Shown piece after piece: positions 1 through 5,115 of a stretch of 5,115 bases of DNA; positions within the stretch are counted from its first letter, which is position 1; each line of letters begins with the position of its first letter. The notes below the pieces were generated by a model. The model was not told the origin of the DNA. It saw only the letters and a program-made list of their open reading frames with translations, and made no database searches. A program made the position numbers and the translations under genes. Source of the DNA: Thermoplasmata archaeon (lineage in GTDB: Archaea; Thermoplasmatota; Thermoplasmata; Thermoplasmatales; Thermoplasmataceae); contig JAKAQT010000104.1 in NCBI GenBank assembly GCA_021819605.1, positions 1 to 5,115 of the forward strand. The letters run 5' to 3'.

Positions 1-81
1 CAACCCCGCTGGACACACATTGGAGCTGTCAGCAAACAAGAGAAACACCGTGAAAATACGAGCTCATGAATATCGTCTGAC

Positions 82-94
82 AAAAATTTATAAT
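82..94 (+). promoter_or_regulatory. TATA box with upstream A-tract for the MFS gene
   Basis: TTTATAAT at 87-94 follows five A residues at 82-86, which resembles an archaeal BRE plus TATA element. Its centre lies about 25 bases before the ATG at 115, the usual distance from TATA to transcription start. This predicts a leaderless mRNA that begins at or next to that ATG. The placement argues for 115 as the true start rather than the in-frame TTG at 94, which overlaps the box itself. Confidence 0.6.
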
Positions 95-114
95 TGATAT
101 TGCGCTCTGGAAGA

Positions 115-1560
115 ATGAAAACCACAGGCACTGGAACCGGGGAACCGATTCTTGAAAGGCTTGATAACGGAAAAACATCAAGATTTTTCTGGCTTCTGAC
201 CGTTCTTTCAACAATAGGAGGATTTCTTTTTGGCTATGATACCTCAAACATAGGCATTGTGGAGGGCTTTCTCCCCTCAAGCTACGTGACGGTGAATCCC
301 TTCATCAAGGGATACCTGTTCTCAGGGGTGTCCCTTGGTGCCGCAGTGGGTGCGCTCCTTGCGGCAGGACTTATTGACAGATACGGCAGGAAGTACATGC
401 TCATATTCGATGCCTTTCTATACAGCCTTGGGGCGATCCTGTCCGCTGTGACAGTTGACCTCTTCATGCTGCTGGTCTCAAGAACGCTCATAGGAATTGC
501 AGTTGGTGCGGACTCGGCCATTGCAACCGCCTACATTGCGGAATGGGCACCAAAGAGGAGAAGAGGCAGTTTCAGCATACTGCAGCAGTGGATGATCACT
601 GTGGGTATCCTGGGAGCATATCTCATTGGGCTTGCGGTTCTTTACGGCCTGCCCTCACAGGCATTCAACCTTGACTGGAGGATAATGCTGGGAGTGGCTG
701 CAGTGCCTTCAATCATCGGCCTGGGATTCAGGTTTGTGATGCCGGAATCCCCAAGGTGGCTTGTTCTCAAGGGCAAATATGAGAAAGCCGTTGAATCTCT
801 GAAGAGGCTTGGCGTGGATACAAATGAGGAGGAACTGAAGAGGGAGTACCCCCCGTCATCTGCAGGGAGAAAGCGGATGACGCCCGGAGTGAAGAGAGCG
901 TTCATCATAGTGGGGCTGTTCATGATGTTCCAGCAGATTACCGGAATAAACATACCATTCTACTATGGTCCGCTGATCATCAGCAGCCTGCATCTTGTGG
1001 GTTCCACTGCAAGCGGCAGCGTTATGAGCGAGGAATTTGCCGTTGAGGCAGCTTCAATATTTGCCGTGATAAACGTCGCGGCCACGTATATCGGATTCAA
1101 GCTAATTGACAGGGCAGGCAGAAGAACCCTGGCCATAACCGGATACACAGGAATGGCAGTGTTCGGATTCCTGGGCGCTGCCCTGAAGTATGCCAACAGT
1201 GACATCGGAATGCTGGTTGCCATGTCCCTCTTCATAGTATTCTTTGCCTTCGGCGTTGGCGGAACAGGCTGGATCATACAGGGCGAATATTTTCCCACAG
1301 AATACCGTGGCACCATGGCTTCACTCATAGCCTTTATAGACTGGATAGCCAACTTTGCCATAGTTGAGATATTTCCCTTCATGGACAGCACTATACACAT
1401 AGCAGGGTCCCTTGTGGTGTTCGGGGTGCTCTCTGTTGCTGCGGCTGCCGTATTCTACATGATAATGCCTGTCACAAAGGGAAAATCGGTCGAGGAGATA
1501 ACGGAGATGTTTGACCAGATGGCATCACATGGCAGCAATAATGCAGGATCACCAAAATGA
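115..1560 (+). CDS. MFS sugar porter family transporter (probable H+/sugar symporter)
   Basis: This is a 481-residue, 12-helix membrane protein of the MFS sugar porter family (TC 2.A.1.1), likely importing a sugar or related polyol across the cytoplasmic membrane. Family signatures appear in order, numbered from ATG 115: GGFLFGYD (35-42) in helix 1, DRYGRK (88-93) between helices 2 and 3, AEWAPKRRRG (142-151), PESPRW (210-215), a charged central loop (about 219-261), FQQITGIN (272-279) in helix 7, DRAGRR (332-337), GWIIQGEYFP (385-394) and TKGKSVEEI (454-462). By eye alignment to E. coli XylE, the proton-coupling Asp of GYD and the sugar-contacting Arg, the Gln pair and Asn of QQxxGIN and the helix-10 Trp are all kept. 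The position equal to XylE Gln415 is Asp here (residue 409). The in-frame TTG at 94 would add seven residues but overlaps the TATA box, so ATG 115 is preferred. The exact substrate cannot be read from the sequence. The gene has its own promoter and stands alone. Confidence 0.9.
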   Translation: MKTTGTGTGEPILERLDNGKTSRFFWLLTVLSTIGGFLFGYDTSNIGIVEGFLPSSYVTVNPFIKGYLFSGVSLGAAVGALLAAGLIDRYGRKYMLIFDAFLYSLGAILSAVTVDLFMLLVSRTLIGIAVGADSAIATAYIAEWAPKRRRGSFSILQQWMITVGILGAYLIGLAVLYGLPSQAFNLDWRIMLGVAAVPSIIGLGFRFVMPESPRWLVLKGKYEKAVESLKRLGVDTNEEELKREYPPSSAGRKRMTPGVKRAFIIVGLFMMFQQITGINIPFYYGPLIISSLHLVGSTASGSVMSEEFAVEAASIFAVINVAATYIGFKLIDRAGRRTLAITGYTGMAVFGFLGAALKYANSDIGMLVAMSLFIVFFAFGVGGTGWIIQGEYFPTEYRGTMASLIAFIDWIANFAIVEIFPFMDSTIHIAGSLVVFGVLSVAAAAVFYMIMPVTKGKSVEEITEMFDQMASHGSNNAGSPK

Positions 1561-1584
1561 TATGCGGGCATGTCCTGACGTATC

Positions 1585-1595
1585 ATTTATATTTT
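1585..1595 (+). promoter_or_regulatory. TATA box for the proline iminopeptidase gene
   Basis: TTTATATT at 1586-1593 lies in the 64-base gap between the MFS stop and the aminopeptidase start. A start of transcription about 25 bases downstream would fall near 1614, giving a leader of roughly ten bases. The same T-rich run could also help end transcription of the MFS gene. The element suggests separate transcription rather than an operon. Confidence 0.5.
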
Positions 1596-1614
1596 CAGTA
1601 CCTTTCAGTTACAT

Positions 1615-1618
1615 GGTG
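1615..1618 (+). promoter_or_regulatory. Short Shine-Dalgarno GGTG deciding the ATG at 1625
   Basis: GGTG matches the core complement of the archaeal 16S rRNA 3' end and stands six bases before ATG 1625. A TTG at 1622 directly precedes this ATG in frame. The ribosome site does not separate them strongly, but the protein numbering fits F1 only if ATG 1625 is used. The predicted leader is very short, so the site may be marginal. Confidence 0.35.
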
Positions 1619-1624
1619 TAGTTG

Positions 1625-2506
1625 ATGGCAGGAAAGTCAGAAGATGGGTTCCTGGAAATCCAGGGAATCCGCATATTTTACAGGATATTCAGGGCAGAGA
1701 GGGAGCGGGCAAAACTGATCACCATGCATGGCGGGCCCGGCATGTCCCATGATTACCTTCTGCCGCTTGCAGATCTGTCGGATCATGGCATCACAGTCAT
1801 TTTTTACGACCAGTTCGGCTGCGGAAGATCAGAGGAGCCGGATCAGGGCAAATTTACCATAGATTATGGCGTGGAGGAGGCCGAGCAGCTCAGGAAAGCT
1901 CTTGTTGGAGACGAAAAGGTCTTCCTCATGGGGTCATCATATGGCGGAGCACTGGCGCTGGCGTACTCCCTGAAATATCAGGACAGGCTGAAGGGTCTTA
2001 TTGTTTCCGGGGGCCTTTCAAGCGTGCCTCTGACGGTGGCAGAAATGTACCGCCTCATAGATAACCTCACGCCTGTGTCCAGGGATGCCATAAGGAGGTA
2101 TGACGAGACAGGTGATGCCTCAGATCCTGAGTATTTGGCCGCCGTGAAGGAATTTTACAGGAAGCACCTCCTGAGGATGGACAGCATCCCTGAAGAAGTA
2201 GCCCAATCCCTTGAATATGGGGATAAGAGGAATGTTTACAGGATAATGAACGGACCCAATGAATTCACCATCACTGGTACCATAAAGGACTGGGACATAA
2301 CAGACAGAATACAGGACATAAAAATCCCTACACTCATAACAGTAGGGGAATATGATGAGGTAACTCCCGGGGTGGCCAACCTCATACACGCTAAGATCAG
2401 GAACTCAGAACTTGTCATATTCAAGGGATGCTCCCACCTGACCATGTGGGAGGATCGGGACGGCTACAACCGGCTCCTGGAAAGGTTCATCAGGGAACAC
2501 TCGTAG
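1625..2506 (+). CDS. pip: Proline iminopeptidase, tricorn protease-interacting factor F1 type
   Basis: This is a 293-residue cytoplasmic alpha/beta hydrolase of peptidase family S33 (EC 3.4.11.5) that removes N-terminal proline and other residues from short peptides. Visible motifs, numbered from ATG 1625, are the oxyanion-hole HGGPG (35-39), YDQFGCGRS (61-69), the nucleophile elbow GSSYGG with Ser105, GEYDEVTP holding Asp244, and GCSHLTMWE with His271. From memory, the Thermoplasma acidophilum F1 triad is Ser105, Asp244 and His271, with Glu213 and Glu245 binding the peptide amino terminus. All five fall at identical numbers here, and the length matches too. This is why ATG 1625 was preferred to TTG 1622. 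The helical cap domain lies at about 133-210. In Thermoplasma, F1 works with the tricorn protease to turn 2-4 residue products into free amino acids; no tricorn gene is seen here. No signal peptide is visible. The nearby peptide permease genes suggest, but do not prove, a role in using imported peptides. Confidence 0.93.
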   Translation: MAGKSEDGFLEIQGIRIFYRIFRAERERAKLITMHGGPGMSHDYLLPLADLSDHGITVIFYDQFGCGRSEEPDQGKFTIDYGVEEAEQLRKALVGDEKVFLMGSSYGGALALAYSLKYQDRLKGLIVSGGLSSVPLTVAEMYRLIDNLTPVSRDAIRRYDETGDASDPEYLAAVKEFYRKHLLRMDSIPEEVAQSLEYGDKRNVYRIMNGPNEFTITGTIKDWDITDRIQDIKIPTLITVGEYDEVTPGVANLIHAKIRNSELVIFKGCSHLTMWEDRDGYNRLLERFIREHS

Positions 2507-2715
2507 CTTTCCTGGTTCTTCAGCCTCATGAGGACTGTTTCCTGGTGCCATACCATTTCTGTCCCTAACCATGACACCCGCACTTAAACTATTCCTTTGC
2601 ATACCAGTTTCAATTGCCATATATATCATCTCTTTATACAGTATTTCAGAAAAAGCGGGATGGACCCCTATCATAAGTCATTTAGAAGTCAGAATGATAT
2701 GGATTTGACTTACAG

Positions 2716-2739
2716 GCCTGGCACTTCTTAGTGCAAGGC
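2716..2739 (+). other. Hairpin 1 in the gap before dppB
   Basis: GCACT (2721-2725) and AGTGC (2730-2734) pair perfectly around a TCTT loop. After one G/A mismatch the stem continues with GCCT (2716-2719) and AGGC (2736-2739). That makes nine base pairs in 24 bases. No T-tract follows, so it does not look like a simple terminator. Its role is unknown. Confidence 0.5.
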
Positions 2740-2748
2740 ATCAATCAT

Positions 2749-2777
2749 CTTCCGGACAGGGTGAGACTTTCCGGGAG
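2749..2777 (+). other. Hairpin 2 in the gap before dppB
   Basis: CTTCCGGA (2749-2756) pairs with TCCGGGAG (2770-2777) over eight positions with one G-T wobble. After a C/T mismatch, AG (2758-2759) can pair with CT (2767-2768), leaving a seven-base loop. It starts only nine bases after hairpin 1 and ends about 16 bases before the dppB promoter. It has no T-tract. It could be part of a structured RNA or a DNA-level site. Confidence 0.5.
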
Positions 2778-2792
2778 CATCGTGACGAACCA

Positions 2793-2807
2793 GAAAAATT
2801 TAAAAAT
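2793..2807 (+). promoter_or_regulatory. BRE and TATA box for dppB
   Basis: A purine run GAAAAA (2793-2798) precedes TTTAAAAA (2799-2806), whose centre is about 25 bases ahead of the ATG at 2828. The predicted dppB mRNA is therefore leaderless, as for the MFS gene. A second AT-rich box (TATAAAAT, 2811-2818) is too close to the start codon to act as the TATA element. Confidence 0.6.
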
Positions 2808-2827
2808 TATTATAAAATCTCTATGAA

Positions 2828-3880
2828 ATGAGACTCCGGCTTTTCTTGCTGAAAAGAACCTTAACATCGGTTCCTATTCTTTTTGGAGTTATCTTGATAC
2901 TTTTTCTCATCTTCTCGTACATGGGAGCCCAGGAGGTATACTCTACAAAAATTCCCATTGTATCAGATTCGTTCTTTTCTTCTGTGATTTCTTATTTCAA
3001 ATTTGTTTTTAATATATTCTCTGGACACTGGGGATACCTTAGTCTCCCCCCGGGTATACAAGGTTATACAGGCTCTGTGGTATTCTGGGTCTCAGTTGAT
3101 TTCCCCATGACCTTTGAAATGGTACTCTTCAGCATTGCCGTAGCCCTTGTTATATCTTTTCCATTGGGAAGATATTTGGGAACACATTATCACGGAACCA
3201 TTTCGACACTGCTAAGAAATCTGGTTTCTCTTGGGTTTGCCATGCCTGCATATATGACCGGGTTTATATTACTGACTATATTTGGGAAGGGAGTAATTCA
3301 AGGAAACCCACTTGCAGTCTTTCCCACTTCAGGATTTATTTCATATAATGCTCTTGGGCTATTTCCCCCTAAGTGGCTGTTAAGTAACGGGAATTTAATA
3401 TCATCTCCAACCCATATGATTGTCTTTGATGCGCTGATACACGACAATTTGCCTATTGCGTGGAATGCGCTGATTCATCTGGTTCTCCCTGTAGCCACTC
3501 TGGTGATAAGCATTACTGGAATTCTGACTTTCATGTTGCAATCCGGGTATGCGGACAACATGGGACTGGAATATGTGAGGAATGCAAGAAGCAAAGGTCT
3601 GTCCGAGAAGGACGTAATATTGCACCATGTGAAGAGGAATGCGGTACTTCCCGAGCTTGCTTCGTCAACCATAATGATTGCATATCTCCTCAGCAACATC
3701 GTGATGGTAGAATACGTTTTCACATATCCGGGAGCCGGAACATTGCTGATTGACACAATAGCTCAGCACCAGTATTATCCAACCAGTGTAATCATATTTC
3801 TTTTTGCGGTAATTATGATAGTTTCCAGCATAATAGTTGACATAATTTACTTCGCTAAAAACCCCTTGGTCCGGAATTGA
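2828..3880 (+). CDS. dppB: ABC transporter permease, DppB/OppB type (peptide/nickel family)
   Basis: This is a 350-residue inner-membrane subunit expected to form, with a DppC partner, the channel of a di/oligopeptide ABC importer. The N-terminus (LLKRTLTSVPILFGV, about 7-21) matches the start of DppB proteins, with helix 1 at about 12-32. Other likely helices are at about 93-113, 131-152, 213-236, 277-296 and 319-342, giving six. The ATPase-contacting EAA loop is clear at 247-275: EYVRNARSKGLSEKD followed by HHVKRNAVLP. It is followed by VEYVFTYPGAG (294-304), also typical of DppB. Length is within the usual range of about 300-350. The ATG at 2828 fits a leaderless start. An earlier ATG at 2823 is out of frame and stops after two codons. 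ATPase and binding-protein genes are absent nearby. Substrate could be peptides or another solute of this family. The gene is visibly more AT-rich than the MFS and aminopeptidase genes. Confidence 0.9.
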   Translation: MRLRLFLLKRTLTSVPILFGVILILFLIFSYMGAQEVYSTKIPIVSDSFFSSVISYFKFVFNIFSGHWGYLSLPPGIQGYTGSVVFWVSVDFPMTFEMVLFSIAVALVISFPLGRYLGTHYHGTISTLLRNLVSLGFAMPAYMTGFILLTIFGKGVIQGNPLAVFPTSGFISYNALGLFPPKWLLSNGNLISSPTHMIVFDALIHDNLPIAWNALIHLVLPVATLVISITGILTFMLQSGYADNMGLEYVRNARSKGLSEKDVILHHVKRNAVLPELASSTIMIAYLLSNIVMVEYVFTYPGAGTLLIDTIAQHQYYPTSVIIFLFAVIMIVSSIIVDIIYFAKNPLVRN

Positions 3881-3897
3881 AAATATTCAGTTTTTCA
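3878..3897. terminator. Compact convergent transcription end between dppB and dppC
   Basis: Only 14 bases separate the two stop codons. The plus strand has TTTTT at 3891-3895, just after dppB and running into the dppC stop. The minus strand reads TTTT at 3883-3880, just after dppC. Archaeal termination commonly uses such T-tracts without a stem. The two signals overlap, so the mRNAs probably have complementary 3' ends. Placement is inferred from T-runs only. Confidence 0.35.
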
Positions 3898-4881
3898 TAC
3901 AACAGATCTGGGATCAAGAGTTTCCCTCAGACCAGTTGATAAGGTGACAAATGTGGCAATCAGCACCATAAGGAAAAAAGATGGGAACACAACAGTCCAC
4001 CAGTCCCCCTGTGTAATGAGAGTAAGAGTATTTATTGGAACAAAAGGACTAAAGGGGTTTCCGCTTGCATAGAGATACCCGACACTGGGGAGACCAGCAA
4101 TCAACGCTCCCAGTTCAGGGTATGGGGCTAATGAAGTTGCAGAAAAATAAAACAGGAAATTAATGGCCGAAAGAATCGCAATTACAGTAGCCAGATCAAG
4201 TGAAAATCTTACCATTATTGGAGTCATTGAATTTGGAATTATGTGTCTAAATATAATCCTGAATTTAGATGCTCCCGCAGCCCTGGACGCTTCGATAAAC
4301 TGCCTGTTCTTCAGGTCAAGTACCAGATTTCTGGCTATAATAGCATAGTATGACCAGAGGACGAAGATAATCCCCAAGCTGATTCCAATATAGTTGAATC
4401 CAAGCATAAGTCCAAAGATGATTGCTGAAATCAGTAAAGGAAAGCTTGTTGTCATGGTTGCAATAGAAATCATAGCGAACTCCGCTTTTCTGGAGAAATA
4501 AGTGGTTATCACGCCAACGCAGGTGCCGATTATGGCACTGATAACGGCGATGGGTATGGAGAAAGCTAGGTCAACGGTAACAGCAGCAAGGCTAACAGGC
4601 AAGATTGGAACACCGTACGAAGTTGTTCCCATAACATATCTCCAGCCGTGATCAAAAGTTGGTGCAAGCGGTTGAGCAGAGATATTTTTTGCAATATTGC
4701 TGAAAGAATTTATATTGAAGGCGTTGCTGACATCAAGGTACTCTGGATGGAGAACATTCAATACAGATATTATGACAAGTCCAAAAATTAAACCTATACC
4801 TAACCTAGCAGAAAAATTGTGCCACAGGGCATGAATGAATAGTGACGCAGATGACTGTTTGCGTAATCCTTTTCCCAACAT
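3895..4881 (-). CDS. dppC: ABC transporter permease, DppC/OppC type (peptide/nickel family)
   Basis: This is a 328-residue inner-membrane permease, the expected partner of DppB in a peptide importer. Helix 1 is at about 28-45, followed by an extracellular stretch. MGTTSYGVPI (84-93) stands where most DppC proteins have the LGTDxxGRD-like motif, so that motif is only partly kept. Helices follow at about 105-126, 137-159, 163-186, 228-247 and 296-315. The EAA loop is at 194-222 (QFIEASRAAGASKFR, then RHIIPNSMTP). The C-terminus TGLRETLDPR (316-325) is a strong DppC hallmark, preceded by GDWWTVVFPSFF. The ATG at 4881 is directly preceded by an in-frame TGA, so the start cannot lie further upstream. 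GGTTGA just before it is at best a weak ribosome site. The gene faces dppB tail to tail instead of following it in an operon, so it needs its own promoter. I am sure of the family, less sure that it pairs with this dppB. Confidence 0.9.
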   Translation of the reverse strand: MLGKGLRKQSSASLFIHALWHNFSARLGIGLIFGLVIISVLNVLHPEYLDVSNAFNINSFSNIAKNISAQPLAPTFDHGWRYVMGTTSYGVPILPVSLAAVTVDLAFSIPIAVISAIIGTCVGVITTYFSRKAEFAMISIATMTTSFPLLISAIIFGLMLGFNYIGISLGIIFVLWSYYAIIARNLVLDLKNRQFIEASRAAGASKFRIIFRHIIPNSMTPIMVRFSLDLATVIAILSAINFLFYFSATSLAPYPELGALIAGLPSVGYLYASGNPFSPFVPINTLTLITQGDWWTVVFPSFFLMVLIATFVTLSTGLRETLDPRSVV

Positions 4882-4910
4882 TCAACCTATAATGTCAATT
4901 CGTTTTCCAA

Positions 4911-4920
4911 TACTTAAGAA
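4911..4920 (-). promoter_or_regulatory. Possible TATA element for dppC
   Basis: On the minus strand, CTTAAGTA (4918-4911) in an AT-rich setting lies about 33 bases before the dppC ATG, predicting a leader of about eight bases. It is a weaker match than the boxes of the other genes. The 102-base gap to the next gene, read the other way, must hold promoters for both directions. Confidence 0.35.
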
Positions 4921-4941
4921 TTATCCTGCCTCCGGCCAGAT

Positions 4942-4953
4942 CATAAAATATTA
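4942..4953 (+). promoter_or_regulatory. TATA box for the gene at the right edge
   Basis: CATAAAATATTA is a good archaeal TATA-like sequence on the plus strand. Transcription would begin near 4973, about eleven bases before the TTG at 4984. Together with the dppC promoter it makes a divergent promoter region. Confidence 0.45.
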
Positions 4954-4983
4954 ATCTTAACACATATTAAGTCAGGGATAACA

Positions 4984-5115
4984 TTGCTGGAAACCCTCAT
5001 ATATGCAAATGCAACTCAGGCAACTCAACCCGGATTGCCATCTACAGGTTCCATGGAAACACTGGTCATTTTTCTGGCAATCATCGCAATCATAGTGGCA
5101 AGAAGGATAGATCGG
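4984..5115 (+). CDS. Partial membrane protein of unknown function, cut by the window end
   Basis: An open frame of 44 codons begins at TTG 4984 and runs off the right edge. The first 23 residues are polar with a Gln/Thr/Pro-rich stretch (TQATQPGLPSTG), then comes one hydrophobic helix (LVIFLAIIAIIVA, about 27-39) ending in ARRIDR. That pattern suggests an outside N-terminus and a positively charged inside end after the first membrane segment. The TATA element upstream favours TTG 4984; an ATG at 5053 is the alternative start and would begin right before the helix. The short, basic-ended first helix recalls DUF1453-like membrane proteins, but this is only an impression. Function is unknown. 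Confidence 0.5.
   Translation, partial: MLETLIYANATQATQPGLPSTGSMETLVIFLAIIAIIVARRIDR

Larger units (their letters stand above)
2507..2827. other. Intergenic region without a convincing gene, with hairpins and promoter elements
   Basis: This 321-base gap separates the aminopeptidase from dppB. It begins with a 9-base direct repeat, TTTCCTGGT, at 2508-2516 and 2538-2546 around the palindrome CCTCATGAGG (2524-2533). It then holds TATA-like runs at 2617-2626 and 2632-2640, two stable hairpins (2716-2739 and 2749-2777), and the dppB promoter. Three short open frames are present: 2571-2708 (+, 45 codons, one hydrophobic stretch), 2660-2731 (+, 23 codons) and a minus frame from 2674 that runs into the aminopeptidase gene. 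None resembles a family I recognise, and they overlap one another, so none is called as a gene. Confidence 0.6.

Noticed and set aside
1..97. Open frames at the left edge (frame 1 to TGA 67-69, frame 2 to TGA 95-97) that could be the end of an upstream gene
   Set aside because: Both are about 22-31 codons with no recognisable sequence, and the longer one runs through the MFS TATA box. The window does not extend far enough to judge.
2405..2674. Minus-strand 89-codon frame from the intergenic gap into the 3' end of the aminopeptidase gene
   Set aside because: About a third of it is antisense to a certain gene, the product resembles nothing I know, and the promoter signal is weak. It also overlaps competing plus-strand frames.
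2682..2741. Minus-strand 19-codon frame with three cysteines (MPCTKKCQACK), resembling the start of a zinc ribbon
   Set aside because: It stops after 19 codons, only part of a zinc site is present, and it lies over hairpin 1, so it is most likely chance.
2716..2777. tRNA or C/D-box RNA in the double-hairpin region
   Set aside because: No four-arm fold, no T-loop motif, and no convincing C and D box pair was found.
2698..2825. Plus-strand open stretch with hydrophobic residues that could be a frameshifted continuation of the 2660 frame
   Set aside because: It has no start codon, runs through the dppB TATA box and has no recognisable family, so a pseudogene call is unsupported.
3460..3756. 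Overlapping frames on both strands inside dppB
   Set aside because: They are shadows of the strong DppB coding frame, which carries the EAA loop in exactly this region.
1..5115. CRISPR arrays, insertion sequences or rRNA genes
   Set aside because: No regularly spaced repeats, transposase motifs or rRNA-like sequence were seen on either strand.

Overview
The window looks like a piece of a Thermoplasmatales-type archaeal chromosome (Thermoplasma relatives). Arginine is encoded mostly by AGA/AGG and isoleucine often by ATA. AT-rich TATA elements sit about 25 bases ahead of start codons with little or no leader, and one gene is a very good match to the Thermoplasma tricorn-interacting factor F1 aminopeptidase. 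The species cannot be named from the sequence alone.

Layout. Bases 1-114 hold the upstream region and promoter of the first gene. Bases 115-1560 (+) encode a 12-helix sugar-porter-family MFS transporter. Bases 1625-2506 (+) encode a proline iminopeptidase (F1-like alpha/beta hydrolase). Bases 2507-2827 are a 321-base gap without a convincing gene. It contains two strong hairpins, two very small open frames and the promoter of the next gene. Bases 2828-3880 (+) encode a DppB-type ABC peptide permease. Bases 3895-4881 (-) encode a DppC-type ABC permease that runs head-on into dppB with only 14 bases between the stop codons. Bases 4882-4983 are a divergent promoter region, and a membrane protein gene starts near 4984 (+) and leaves the window.

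How the genes may work together. DppB and DppC are the two membrane halves expected to form one di/oligopeptide importer channel. Their ATPases and the substrate-binding protein are not in the window. F1 trims short peptides made by the proteasome and tricorn into free amino acids. Peptide import and peptide trimming side by side would fit a heterotrophic, peptide-scavenging life in acid, but that functional link is inferred from proximity only. The MFS protein is probably a proton-coupled sugar (or sugar-like) importer and appears independent.

Nothing in the window amounts to a clearly new system. The most unusual points are the convergent arrangement of dppB and dppC, which are normally co-transcribed, and the structured, promoter-bearing gap in front of dppB.
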